From Rhodobacter ferrooxidans (GTDB taxonomy: Bacteria > Pseudomonadota > Alphaproteobacteria > Rhodobacterales > Rhodobacteraceae), in assembly GCF_000176015.1 (NCBI RefSeq), contig NZ_ACYY01000007.1, positions 100,991 through 164,990 on the forward strand: a DNA stretch of 64,000 bases. The letters are read 5' to 3'. Position numbers and translations under genes: made by a program. Below the pieces are notes generated by a model. That model ran no database searches and had not been told where the DNA came from. It saw only the letters and a list, made by a program, of their open reading frames with translations. This document shows positions 1 to 8,158 of the stretch, in pieces; position 1 is the stretch's first letter, and each line of letters opens with the position of its first letter.

Positions 1-600
1 CCGGCTTTCGGCACCCCGGAATACATGCGCGCCACCCAGATGACCGGGCAATTGGCGCGGTTCTACAAGCTGCCGCTGCGGTCCTCGGGGGTTTGTGCCG
101 CCAATATCCCCGACGGGCAGGCGATGTGGGAAACCTCCAACAGCCTCTGGGCCTCGGTGCAAAGCCAGACCAACATGGTCTATCACGCGGCGGGCTGGCT
201 GGAGGGCGGGCTGATCGCCTCGCCTGAAAAGTTCATCATGGATTGCGAGATCCTGCAGATGATCCAGCGCTATTTCGAGCCTTCGATCACCGCCACGGCG
301 GATGATGACATCGCGCTGGACGCCATCCGCGAGGTCGGCCCCGGCGGGCATTACTTCGGCTGCCAGCACACCCAGGACCGCTATGCCACGGCCTTCTATG
401 CGCCGATGGTGTCGGACTGGCGCAATTACGAGGCCTGGCAGATCGACGGCGCGGTGTGGACGGTGGAGCGGGCGCACCGGCTGTATAAACAGATCATCGC
501 GGAATTCGAGGCCCCCGCGATGAACGAGGATCACCGCGAGGAGTTGCAACGCTTCGTCGCGCGGCGCAAGCAAGAGGGCGGCGCACCAACCGACTTCTAG
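1..600 (+). CDS. MttB-family corrinoid methyltransferase, C-terminal part
   Basis: The reading frame is already open at the first base, so only the last 199 codons are present. The protein resembles the C-terminal half of the trimethylamine methyltransferase (MttB) family, TIM-barrel enzymes that move a methyl group from a methylated amine to a corrinoid protein. Support comes from the overall pattern, including the stretches QTNMVYHAAGWLEGGL and GPGGHYFGCQHTQDRY. In Rhodobacterales these are normally the non-pyrrolysine type acting on betaine-like substrates. The pyrrolysine position lies outside this fragment or cannot be judged, so the substrate is unknown. No corrinoid protein lies next to it in the window; the B12-binding protein near 53 kb is far away and looks regulatory. 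Confidence 0.8.
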   Translation, partial: PAFGTPEYMRATQMTGQLARFYKLPLRSSGVCAANIPDGQAMWETSNSLWASVQSQTNMVYHAAGWLEGGLIASPEKFIMDCEILQMIQRYFEPSITATADDDIALDAIREVGPGGHYFGCQHTQDRYATAFYAPMVSDWRNYEAWQIDGAVWTVERAHRLYKQIIAEFEAPAMNEDHREELQRFVARRKQEGGAPTDF

Positions 601-612
601 CTTGCGATTCTT

Positions 613-658
613 CGCCTGTCGGACGGCAAAACCGCTTTCCACTTTTGCCTGACAGGCG
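613..658. repeat. dispersed hairpin repeat, copy 1
   Basis: Arms CGCCTGTC and GACAGGCG enclose a conserved centre containing GGCAAAACCG and CCACTTTTGCCT. A near-identical element lies at 59450-59499, with only about five differences over 44 bases. Both sit just after the 3' end of a gene, here 12 bases past the methyltransferase stop. The base-paired arms plus conserved interior suggest a mobile or structural repeat that may also act as a terminator or RNA stabiliser. Confidence 0.7.
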
Positions 659-720
659 CTGGCCCTTGCCGGGGCAGGGGCCGTGGGGCTAAGGTCGGCC
701 AACCCTTTCGCAGGTTGCCC

Positions 721-1008
721 ATGCCGTTTGTCCGCCTCATCCTGTTGTGCAGCCTGACCCTAGCCGCCTGCGGCCAGACCCCCGACCTTGGGCCAAGCCC
801 GGTGGCCTTGGGGCCTGTGCCGGTGATCCTGCCGCTGGATCAGTTGGTGGCGCAGGCCGATGCAGGGGTGATCACGCCGCAGATCGGCGCCTCGGTCGCC
901 GCCCGGGCCGCGGCGTTGCGGGCGCGGGCGGCGGCGATGCGCGGGGCGGTGAAAGACCCCGCCACCCGCGCCGATCTGGCCGCGGTGATCGCCCGCGGCA
1001 CCGCCTGA
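721..1008 (+). CDS. small predicted lipoprotein of unknown function
   Basis: A 95-residue protein with a typical lipoprotein signal: a hydrophobic stretch (FVRLILLCSLTLAAC) ends in the lipobox LAAC, placing the lipidated cysteine at about residue 17. The mature part is short, with proline-rich residues followed by an Ala/Arg-rich helix. The ATG is chosen over an in-frame TTG two codons upstream. It lies alone between the methyltransferase and homoserine dehydrogenase. I do not recognise a family. Small lipoproteins with such composition are common in Rhodobacterales and usually unannotated. Confidence 0.65.
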   Translation: MPFVRLILLCSLTLAACGQTPDLGPSPVALGPVPVILPLDQLVAQADAGVITPQIGASVAARAAALRARAAAMRGAVKDPATRADLAAVIARGTA

Positions 1009-1100
1009 CCGCTTATCCTCGCGTTGCAAGCCGCGGCGCAAACGGCTAACACCCGCGGCGACGCCCGCCGCCGTGGCGGGCACAGGTTTGGAGATCAGTG

Positions 1101-2387
1101 ATGGCTGCCCCCTTGCGTCTTGGTCTTGCCGGTCTTGGCACGGTTGGCATCGGCGTCGTCAAGATCGTGCAGGCCCATGCCGATCTGATCGCCGCCCGCG
1201 CCGGTCGCCCCATCGTGATCACCGCCGTCTCGGCCCGTGACCGCACGCGCAACCGCGACGCCGACCTGTCGGGCTATGCTTGGGAGGCCGACCCGGTGGC
1301 TCTGGCGCGGCGCGACGATATTGATGTGTTCATCGAGGTGATGGGCGGATCGGAAGGGGCGGCGCGGCTGGCCACCGAAGCGGCGATTGCTTCCGGAAAA
1401 GATGTGGTCACCGCCAACAAGGCGCTGCTGGCGCATCATGGCCATGCGCTGGCGCTTTCGGCCGAAGCCGCGGGTCGGGTGATCCGGTTCGAGGCGGCGG
1501 TGGCCGGCGGCATCCCGGTGATCAAGGCGCTGACCGAAGGCCTTGCCGGCAACGCCATGCGCCGGGTGATGGGGGTGATGAACGGCACCTGCAACTATAT
1601 CCTGACCCGGATGCAGTCGGCGGGCCTGCCTTACGATGTGGTGTTCGAGGAAGCCCGGCAGTTGGGCTATCTGGAAGCCGACCCCAATCTGGACGTCGGT
1701 GGCATCGACGCCGGGCACAAGCTGTCGCTGCTGGCGGCCATCGCCTTTGGCACCAAGGTCAGTTTCAACGCGGTGGAACTGGAGGGCATCGGTGCGATTT
1801 CCATCGACGATATCCGCCACGCCGCCGACATGGGCTTCCGCATCAAGCTGCTGGGGGTGGCGCAGATGACCGGGCGCGGGCTGGAGCAGCGGATGACGCC
1901 GTGCCTGGTGCCCGACAGTCACCCCTTGGGCCAGTTGCAGGGCGGCACCAACATGGTGGTGCTGGAGGGCGATTCGGTGGGCCAGATCGTGCTGCGCGGC
2001 CCGGGGGCGGGCATGGGTCCAACCGCAAGTGCGGTGATGGGCGACGTGATAGACCTTGCCCGCGGCGTACGGATGCCGACCTTCGGCGTGCCCGCCACCC
2101 GCCTTGCCACCCCGATTGCCGCCCATACCGCCACCCCCGCGCCCTGGTATCTGCGCATGGTGCTGCTGGACAAACCCGGTGCGCTGGCCAAGATCGCCAC
2201 GGCGCTGGGCGAGGCCGGGATCTCGATCGACCGGATGCGGCAGTATGGCCACGAGGGCGCGCAGGCGCCGGTGCTGATCGTCACCCACAAGGCCACCCGC
2301 GACGATATCAATCATGCCATGGGCCTGTTTGCTGCTACCGGCGTGCTGGTGGGCCAGCCGGTGGCGCTGCGCATCGAGGAAGTCTGA
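1101..2387 (+). CDS. hom: homoserine dehydrogenase
   Basis: Homoserine dehydrogenase reduces aspartate semialdehyde to homoserine with NAD(P)H, the branch point towards threonine and methionine. The 428-residue protein has the family order: a Rossmann fold with GLAGLGTVG at residues 8-16, the catalytic and dimer region (MNGTCNYIL near 157, then LDVGGIDAGHK with the conserved Asp and Lys near 200-210), and a C-terminal ACT domain from about 350 (WYLRMVLLDKPGALAKIA) that normally senses threonine. A GGAG seven bases upstream favours the ATG over the GTG directly before it. glpX and recJ follow on the same strand, an order I recall as common in this family of bacteria. Confidence 0.95.
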   Translation: MAAPLRLGLAGLGTVGIGVVKIVQAHADLIAARAGRPIVITAVSARDRTRNRDADLSGYAWEADPVALARRDDIDVFIEVMGGSEGAARLATEAAIASGKDVVTANKALLAHHGHALALSAEAAGRVIRFEAAVAGGIPVIKALTEGLAGNAMRRVMGVMNGTCNYILTRMQSAGLPYDVVFEEARQLGYLEADPNLDVGGIDAGHKLSLLAAIAFGTKVSFNAVELEGIGAISIDDIRHAADMGFRIKLLGVAQMTGRGLEQRMTPCLVPDSHPLGQLQGGTNMVVLEGDSVGQIVLRGPGAGMGPTASAVMGDVIDLARGVRMPTFGVPATRLATPIAAHTATPAPWYLRMVLLDKPGALAKIATALGEAGISIDRMRQYGHEGAQAPVLIVTHKATRDDINHAMGLFAATGVLVGQPVALRIEEV

Positions 2388-2469
2388 CGCCGTTAGCGCG
2401 ACCATCCTTGCGGCAACGGGGGGGCGCGCGTTAGGAGGGGGGCGAATCATCACACCCAAAGGACGCCCC

Positions 2470-3435
2470 ATGACCGACGCCAAGGAATTTCTCGACCGTA
2501 TGCTGTCTCTGGGCCTGGCGCGGGTGTCCGAAGCGGCAGCCCTGGCGTCGGCCCGGTTGATCGGCCATGGCGACGAGAAGGCCGCCGATCAGGCCGCCGT
2601 CAACGCCATGCGCGAACAGTTGAACCTGCTGGACATCGCCGGTGTGGTGGTGATCGGCGAGGGCGAGCGCGATGAAGCGCCGATGCTGTTCATCGGTGAA
2701 GAGGTCGGCACCGGTAATGGCCCGGCGGTGGATATAGCACTTGACCCGCTGGAAGGCACCACGCTGACCGCCAAGGACATGCCCAACGCCCTGACGGTGA
2801 TCGCCATGGCGCCGCGCGGCTCGATGCTGCATGCGCCGGATGTCTACATGGAAAAGCTGGCGATCGGGCCGGGGTTTGCCAAGGACGTGGTGACGCTGGC
2901 GATGTCGCCGACCGAGCGGGTGCTGGCGCTGGCAGCGGCCAAGGGCTGCGAGGCATCGGACATCACCGTTTGTATTCTGGAACGGCCGCGCCATGAGGCG
3001 TTGATCGACGAAGTGCGCGCCACCGGGGCGGCGATCCGGCTGATCACCGATGGCGACGTGGCGGGGATCATCCATTGCGCCGAGTCGGAAGTGACCGGCA
3101 TCGACATGTACATGGGCTCGGGCGGCGCACCCGAAGGCGTGCTGGCGGCAGCGGCGCTGAAATGCATGGGCGGGCAGATGTATGGCCAGCTTCTGTTCCG
3201 CAACGACGATGAACGCGCGCGGGCACGGCGGGCCGGGATCACCGATCTGGGCCGGATCTATAGCCGCGACGAGTTGGTGACCAAGGACGTGATCTTTGCC
3301 GCCACGGGCGTCACGCAAGGCTCTATTCTGGCCGGCATCCAGCGCGAACCGGGCTGGGTGACCACCGAAACCCTGCTGATGCGCTCGAAAACCGGCTCGG
3401 TGCGGCGGATGACCTACCGCAGCCCGGTGAAGTGA
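2470..3435 (+). CDS. glpX: class II fructose-1,6-bisphosphatase
   Basis: GlpX hydrolyses fructose-1,6-bisphosphate to fructose-6-phosphate in gluconeogenesis; in phototrophic relatives the class II enzyme can also serve the Calvin cycle. The 321-residue protein shows the metal-binding pattern of the family: IGEGERDEAPMLFIGE near residues 60-76, the VDIALDPLEGTT block near 90, and MYMGSGGAPEGVLAAAALK near 215. The length is normal. The ATG follows an AAAGGA about ten bases upstream; an open frame extends further 5' but lacks family similarity. It lies 82 bases after hom and upstream of recJ. Confidence 0.95.
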   Translation: MTDAKEFLDRMLSLGLARVSEAAALASARLIGHGDEKAADQAAVNAMREQLNLLDIAGVVVIGEGERDEAPMLFIGEEVGTGNGPAVDIALDPLEGTTLTAKDMPNALTVIAMAPRGSMLHAPDVYMEKLAIGPGFAKDVVTLAMSPTERVLALAAAKGCEASDITVCILERPRHEALIDEVRATGAAIRLITDGDVAGIIHCAESEVTGIDMYMGSGGAPEGVLAAAALKCMGGQMYGQLLFRNDDERARARRAGITDLGRIYSRDELVTKDVIFAATGVTQGSILAGIQREPGWVTTETLLMRSKTGSVRRMTYRSPVK

Positions 3436-3436
3436 T

Positions 3437-3470
3437 TTCCGCCGCTCATCCGGCGTGACCGCCGTCTTCG
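3437..3470. repeat. partial copy of the 10.8 kb intergenic repeat
   Basis: The segment just after the glpX stop (CCGCCGCTCATCCGGC, then CGTCTTCGCT) closely matches one arm of the long hairpin at 10809-10882 read on the minus strand (CCGCCGCTCATCCGCC, then CGTCTTCGCT). The bases between the blocks differ. It looks like a decayed or half copy of the same dispersed element. Confidence 0.5.
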
Positions 3471-3485
3471 CTTTCTTCTCTGGAA

Positions 3486-3552
3486 AAATGTCCCCCGCGG
3501 AGCGTCTGTGTCGGAAGCAAGAGCCTCCGGCGGGGATATTTGCGCAAAGGAG
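3486..3552. repeat. paired AAATATCCCC-type element upstream of recJ
   Basis: Two imperfect inverted arms face each other: AAATGTCCCCCGCGGAG and GCCTCCGGCGGGGATATTT, with about 20 bases between. The second arm runs on into TGCGCAAAGGAGA, which supplies a strong ribosome-binding site. Single-arm relatives with the core CAAATATCC lie near 21750, 31019, 36594 and 40540. The hairpin could act as a terminator for glpX or an attenuator for recJ. Confidence 0.6.
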
Positions 3553-3558
3553 AAAGCG

Positions 3559-3615
3559 ATGAAAGCCCCGGAAGGGCTTGAAGAGCGGCCCGCGCTGCGG
3601 CATCTGGGGGCATGA
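3559..3615 (+). CDS. possible 18-codon leader peptide coupled to recJ
   Basis: A short frame (MKAPEGLEERPALRHLGA) begins five bases after an excellent AAAGGAGA ribosome-binding site. Its TGA stop overlaps the recJ ATG in an ATGA junction. RecJ itself has only a G-run (CTGGGGGC) in front of it, so translation of the short frame may deliver ribosomes to recJ. The peptide has no recognisable attenuation signature such as runs of one amino acid. It could be a coupling leader or an accident of the repeat element that provides the Shine-Dalgarno sequence. Confidence 0.35.
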   Translation: MKAPEGLEERPALRHLGA

Positions 3616-5357
3616 CCAATCGTGCGTTCCTGAATGTCGAGGCCTCGGCCACCGGTCGGCGCTGGGTCGGTCCTGGGACCGAGCAGGACCGGCTGGCCGA
3701 GGCGATGGCGCAGGTCACACATCTGCCGCTGGCCCTGTGTCACACGCTGGTCAAGCGCGGCGTGGCGCCGGGCGAGGCGGCGGCCTATCTTGCCCCCAGC
3801 CTGCGCGATCTGCTGCCCGACCCGCTGTCGTTGCGCGACATGGGCAAGGCCGCGGCGCGGTTCGTGCAGGCGGTGAAGGCGCGCCAGCGCATCGCGGTCT
3901 TTGCCGATTATGACGTTGACGGCGGCGCCTCGGCGGCGTTGCTGCTGGTCTGGCTGCGCGCCATGGGGCAGGGGGCGACGCTGTATATCCCCGATCGCAT
4001 CGACGAGGGTTATGGCCCCAACGCCCCCGCCATGGCGGCCCTTGCGGCGGCGCATGATGTGATCATCTGCGTCGATTGCGGTACGCTTTCGCACGAGCCG
4101 ATCGCTGCGGCGAAAGCGGCGGATGTGCTGGTGCTGGACCACCATCTGGGGGCAGAAACCCTGCCGCCGGCCCTTGCCGTGGTCAACCCCAACCGGCAGG
4201 ACGAGGATGGCAGTCTTGGCCATCTCTGCGCCGCCTCGGTGGTGTTTCTGCTGCTGGTCGAGGCCAACCGGCAGTTGCGGGCCGAGGGCACGCCGGGGCC
4301 GGACCTGATGGCGATGCTCGATCTGGTGGCGCTGGCGACAGTGGCGGATGTGGCGCCGCTGTTGGGCGTCAACCGCGCCTTCGTGCGGCAGGGCCTGCGG
4401 GTGATGGCGCGGCGCGAACGGATCGGGCTGAAGGCGCTGGCCGATGTGGCGCGGATGGATCAGGCGCCGACGCCCTATGCGCTGGGGTTCCTGCTGGGGC
4501 CGCGGATCAATGCCGGCGGGCGGATCGGGGCGGCTGACCTCGGCGCGCGGCTGCTTGCCACCGACGACCCGCACGAGGCGGCGGCGCTGGCAGAACGGCT
4601 GGACGTGCTGAACACCGAACGCCGCGAGATCGAGGCTGCGGTGCGGGCTTCTGCTTTGGCGCAGGCCGAGGCGCGGGGCTTTGATGGCCCCTTGGTCTGG
4701 GCGGCGGGCGAAGGGTGGCATCCGGGCGTCGTCGGCATTGTGGCGGCGCGGCTGAAAGAGGGCGCCAACCGCCCCGCCGTGGTGATCGGCTTTGACGGCG
4801 ACGAGGGCAAGGGCTCGGGGCGTTCGGTCTCGGGCGTCGATCTGGGGGCGGCGATTCAGCGGCTGGCCTCGGAAGGCCTGATCGGCCGGGGTGGGGGTCA
4901 CAAGATGGCGGCGGGGCTAAGCCTTTCGCGCGCGCAGCTTGAACCGGCGATGGAACGGCTGGGCGCGTTGCTGGCGAAGCAGGGGGCAGGGCAGGGCGGC
5001 CCCGCCGATCTGCGCATCGACGGCTTGCTGATGCCCGGTGCCGCGACCATGGCGCTGGTCGAGCAGCTGGAGGCGGCGGGGCCTTACGGTGCCGCCAGCC
5101 CCGCGCCGCGTTTCGCCTTTGCCGATCAGGCGGTTTCGGCCCGGCGGATGGGCGAAAGCCACCTGCGGCTGAGCTTCAGCGACGGGCTGGGCGCCAGACT
5201 GGAAGCCGTGGCCTTCGGCGCCTTCGACGGCCCGTTGGGACCAATGCTGGAGAACCCCGGTGCCGCGCGGTTCCACCTCGCCGGGCGGCTGGAGATCAAC
5301 AGCTATGGCGGCCGCAACAAGGTGCAACTGCGCCTGGAAGACGCCGCCCGCGCCTGA
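3612..5357 (+). CDS. recJ: single-stranded-DNA exonuclease RecJ
   Basis: RecJ degrades single-stranded DNA 5' to 3' in recombination and mismatch repair. The 581-residue protein carries the DHH-family metal motifs in order: FADYDVDGG near residue 97, DCGT near 157, LDHHLG (the DHH motif) near 174, then the DHHA1 domain with GGGHKMAAG near 426 and a C-terminal OB-like region. The length matches bacterial RecJ. It is third in a same-strand series after hom and glpX, with an intervening hairpin repeat and a possible short coupled leader. The start is set by similarity and the ATGA overlap. Confidence 0.93.
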   Translation: MTNRAFLNVEASATGRRWVGPGTEQDRLAEAMAQVTHLPLALCHTLVKRGVAPGEAAAYLAPSLRDLLPDPLSLRDMGKAAARFVQAVKARQRIAVFADYDVDGGASAALLLVWLRAMGQGATLYIPDRIDEGYGPNAPAMAALAAAHDVIICVDCGTLSHEPIAAAKAADVLVLDHHLGAETLPPALAVVNPNRQDEDGSLGHLCAASVVFLLLVEANRQLRAEGTPGPDLMAMLDLVALATVADVAPLLGVNRAFVRQGLRVMARRERIGLKALADVARMDQAPTPYALGFLLGPRINAGGRIGAADLGARLLATDDPHEAAALAERLDVLNTERREIEAAVRASALAQAEARGFDGPLVWAAGEGWHPGVVGIVAARLKEGANRPAVVIGFDGDEGKGSGRSVSGVDLGAAIQRLASEGLIGRGGGHKMAAGLSLSRAQLEPAMERLGALLAKQGAGQGGPADLRIDGLLMPGAATMALVEQLEAAGPYGAASPAPRFAFADQAVSARRMGESHLRLSFSDGLGARLEAVAFGAFDGPLGPMLENPGAARFHLAGRLEINSYGGRNKVQLRLEDAARA

Positions 5358-5384
5358 CAAAAGCGGCTTTGCGCAATTTCCCTC

Positions 5385-5413
5385 TTGCGAGTCAGCCCTT
5401 GCCGAATTAGACA
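5385..5413 (+). promoter_or_regulatory. candidate promoter of tRNA-Glu
   Basis: TTGCGA and TAGACA hexamers are separated by 17 bases and end 17 bases before the first base of the tRNA. This is the expected position for a sigma-70-type promoter. The match to consensus is moderate, and the placement carries most of the argument. Confidence 0.4.
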
Positions 5414-5430
5414 CCCCCGCACCGACGTGT

Positions 5431-5505
5431 GGCCCGTTCGTCTATCGGTTAGGACACCAGGTTTTCAACCTGGTAAGAGGGGTTCGACTCCCCTACGGGC
5501 TGCCA
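5431..5505 (+). tRNA. tRNA-Glu (anticodon TTC)
   Basis: The sequence folds as a full cloverleaf. The acceptor strands GGCCCGT and ACGGGCT pair with a G-U first pair, the D arm contains GGTTAGGAC, the anticodon stem CCAGG/CCTGG holds loop TTTTCAA (anticodon TTC), and the T arm is AGGGG TTCGACT CCCCT. Discriminator G and an encoded CCA follow. No second copy of the 3' end is seen in the window, so it is not shown to be an integration site here. The 280 bases after it carry no gene I can support. Confidence 0.97.
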
Positions 5506-5785
5506 CTTCGATACATCTCAATTTTGGATGTTGAACAAAAACTCAAGAAAACCCGTTTCCGCAGCCCGCCGTTTTCCCGCCGGCTGGCGTTGAGTTTCTT
5601 GGCCGTGCTTCACTGCCGTTTCTTCCTGTCTCGTCCAACGGCGCTCCGGCGACGACCACAAAAAGCCTGGCCCGTTCTGACGGGACCAACTGAAACTGCG
5701 CCGTCTCGCTTCGGTTCAGCAAGGGCACGAAGCGCCATATCTGCCGCCGCAGTGGCGTCGCGGTGTTTTGCGGCCCGTCCCGGGT

Positions 5786-7156
5786 TCAGAACCGCTGTGT
5801 CGGCACGTCGTAAACGGCAAGGTTATGCTGCAGCGACAGGCGTCGGTGCATGTCCTCGACCGCGCGCAGGACATCCGTGGGGTGGAGCCGTCGCTTGAGA
5901 CCGGAGCCGCCGCGCCCGCGATAGACCGCGTCGTTGCTGGCGGTGCTGCTTTGGGCCTCGGGCATCGGCTGCAACTCGGGCGGCGGCAGGGGCATCGGGT
6001 TGCCTTCAAGCCGGGCCTTGACTGCGGCCGCAAGATAGGCCCCGAAACCGTCGATCTGCGTCCGCACCCGCGCCACTCCCGAAGCCACCTGCCTTTGCGT
6101 GGCGTCGCGGTCGGCCAGGAGTTCCTTGGCCCGGGCGGCCAGTGCCTCGGGCCGGTCGTGGTCCACGACCGTCAAATTCATTCCAAGAAGCGCCGACAGC
6201 CCCTCGGACTTGTGGGAATTGCCGGCGGTCGGAATGACCGGCGTGTGCTGGGAAAGCGCCGCCACTGTCGTGTGATAGCGCCCGCCCACCACCAGGGCAG
6301 CCCCGCGCAGAACCGGCAGCAGCCCCCGGTAGTCCGCCACCTCGCGCGACGAGATCACCGCGCACGATCCCGGCCCCCAGGCCGCGATGGCGCTGTCGTA
6401 AAGCGCGCGGTCACCGGCGGCGGAATAGACAAAGACCGGGTTCAGCCCTTGCGCATCGGCGATGCGTTTCAGGCCCGCCAGATAGGCCCCGATGTCATAT
6501 CTGGACAGTGCCGCCGACCCGGTAATGCAGAAATAGCCGGGCTTCATCGGACGTCCGGGCAGCGGCTTGTCGGCCTCGGGTGCCACAAAGGCCATGTCCG
6601 GGCACAAAAGTGCCGCGTCAAGACCCAGCGACCGGGCCAGCGCATACGAGCGGGATTCGCGCAGAGCCACCATGTCGAAGCTGCCGAAGATCGTGCCGGC
6701 CTTGATCGCCGCTGCGGGACCATCGACCACGAAGGACTGGTTGAGGCTGAACACCGGCTTGCCGTAAAGGTGGCGGGCAAGCAGCGGCAGGGTGAAGAAG
6801 TTCAACCGCCCAAACAGCCTTGAAGGGCCCATGGTGCCTTCGCCCTGAAAGAAAACCACGTCCGCGTCCCGCACCCGGTTCAGCATCGCGCCGAACCGCC
6901 TGGCTGCGAGCTTTTCCAGAAAGCGCAGATCATCTTCAGTTGGGGCAGCAGCCGTCTGGATCGCCGCAATCCGGGCCTTGTGCTTGCGCTCGATCACGTT
7001 GTCGATCCAGTGGCGTGGCGGGTAGGGCACGACCGAAAGATCCCGCAAGCCCAATGGCGAAAGATGACGGATCAGGAAGCCATGCAGCCCCCAACTGGTG
7101 GCTTGGCATCCCCAGTTTTCGCGGCCACCAGTGAAATTCAGGATAACCGCTTTCAT
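5786..7156 (-). CDS. polysaccharide pyruvyl transferase family protein
   Basis: The N-terminus MKAVILNFTGGRENWGCQATS is typical of the polysaccharide pyruvyl transferase family (CsaB/WcaK-like), which transfers pyruvate from phosphoenolpyruvate as a ketal onto sugars of exopolysaccharide or cell-wall polymers. Further family-like blocks are FFQGEGTMG near residue 105, LREsrSYALARSLG near 165 and VVGGRYHTTVAALSQHTPVI near 280-300, where a conserved His/Thr region binds the substrate. At 456 residues it is longer than the usual 350-400, with an extra basic C-terminal tail. It stands alone on the minus strand between tRNA-Glu and thiamine pyrophosphokinase; no polysaccharide cluster surrounds it. 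The acceptor sugar is unknown. Confidence 0.82.
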   Translation of the reverse strand: MKAVILNFTGGRENWGCQATSWGLHGFLIRHLSPLGLRDLSVVPYPPRHWIDNVIERKHKARIAAIQTAAAPTEDDLRFLEKLAARRFGAMLNRVRDADVVFFQGEGTMGPSRLFGRLNFFTLPLLARHLYGKPVFSLNQSFVVDGPAAAIKAGTIFGSFDMVALRESRSYALARSLGLDAALLCPDMAFVAPEADKPLPGRPMKPGYFCITGSAALSRYDIGAYLAGLKRIADAQGLNPVFVYSAAGDRALYDSAIAAWGPGSCAVISSREVADYRGLLPVLRGAALVVGGRYHTTVAALSQHTPVIPTAGNSHKSEGLSALLGMNLTVVDHDRPEALAARAKELLADRDATQRQVASGVARVRTQIDGFGAYLAAAVKARLEGNPMPLPPPELQPMPEAQSSTASNDAVYRGRGGSGLKRRLHPTDVLRAVEDMHRRLSLQHNLAVYDVPTQRF

Positions 7157-7336
7157 CTTGCACCCTTGTTGCTGTCACTGGCGGGAAGCTCTGGCCGCAC
7201 GGCGACGATCAGGCTTCTGCATATCAGGTCGCCGCTGACCCCTCAATGAGGCCAAAGCCGCTGCGCCGCTGTGCACGGCAGGAAACGACCGGACAATCCG
7301 CAAATCCCGCGCGGGTTGCCCATCCACCGCAAGCGG

Positions 7337-8020
7337 TCAGTGCTTGGCAGCCTTGCGCCAACCCGGCACCAGCGCCTCCAGCGCCGCGTCCAGCCGCGCC
7401 TTGGGCAGCAGCACCAGCATCCCCGGCGCGTCGAAGCGCAGGCGCACCTGCCCGTCGGTCACTTCGTTCGAGGTGCCGATCACCCCGCCCGGCGCAAAGC
7501 GCAGCCCCTTGATCGGCCAGCGCAGCCCGTCGCTTTCGCCGGTCACCGGCGCCAGCGGAAACAGCGACAGCCGGTCGCCGGGCCGCAAGGCCAGCGTCAC
7601 CGTGGCGGGTGCGTGAAACACCACATCTTCCGGCCCGATCAACAGGCACACCCGGTCGGGACGGCGCGCCAGCACGTTCAGCACCGCAAGCTCATGGTCG
7701 ATCCGTCCGCCCGCCACGCCCAAGGCCAGCACGAAGGGGGCCGCAATGCTGCGCAGCGCCTTGTCGAAATCGGTGCTCTCCTGTTCCGGCACCTCGTGCA
7801 GCCGCCCCGCCAGCGCCGCCCGGCCCTGCGGCGTCAGGCTGTCCATGTCACCGATCACCGCCTCGGGCCGCCGCCCCACCGCCAGCGCCCGGTCTGCCCC
7901 GCCATCCGCCGCCACCAGCCTTGGTGCCCGCGCCAGCGCCAGCGCCAGATCGCGCCGCCGCAAAGGTCCGCCCGCCAGCAGCGTCACCCCCTCAGAAGAT
8001 TCGACAATCGGGTGATTCAT
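7337..8020 (-). CDS. thiN: thiamine pyrophosphokinase
   Basis: This enzyme converts thiamine to thiamine diphosphate by pyrophosphoryl transfer from ATP. The 227-residue protein has the family landmarks: VAADGGADRAL near residues 37-47, IGDMDSLT near 56-63 (metal and diphosphate binding), ESTDFDKAL near 82-90, and the thiamine-binding C-terminal domain with LRWPIKGL near 170 and GTSNEV near 185. It ends 180 bases from the neighbouring pyruvyl transferase gene and is probably transcribed alone, divergently from the large gene at 8159. Confidence 0.9.
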   Translation of the reverse strand: MNHPIVESSEGVTLLAGGPLRRRDLALALARAPRLVAADGGADRALAVGRRPEAVIGDMDSLTPQGRAALAGRLHEVPEQESTDFDKALRSIAAPFVLALGVAGGRIDHELAVLNVLARRPDRVCLLIGPEDVVFHAPATVTLALRPGDRLSLFPLAPVTGESDGLRWPIKGLRFAPGGVIGTSNEVTDGQVRLRFDAPGMLVLLPKARLDAALEALVPGWRKAAKH

Positions 8021-8158
8021 GCGGATACTGTTCTCAATTAAGGCAAAGTGCCGGGCCGCGGGACATAATCAATCCTTCAAATTACCCCTATCTGTCCATG
8101 GAATTGAACACAATCAGGGGTCATCTGAAGGCCAGAGTTTGTAGAAGGCGAGCATCCG

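Noticed and set aside
1095..2483. Long open frames on the strand opposite hom and many other genes
   Set aside because: High-GC codon use keeps antisense frames open. They lack ribosome-binding sites, protein-like composition and any family motif.
5431..5505. tRNA-Glu as a proven attachment site
   Set aside because: No direct repeat of the tRNA 3' end and no integrase gene were found in the window.
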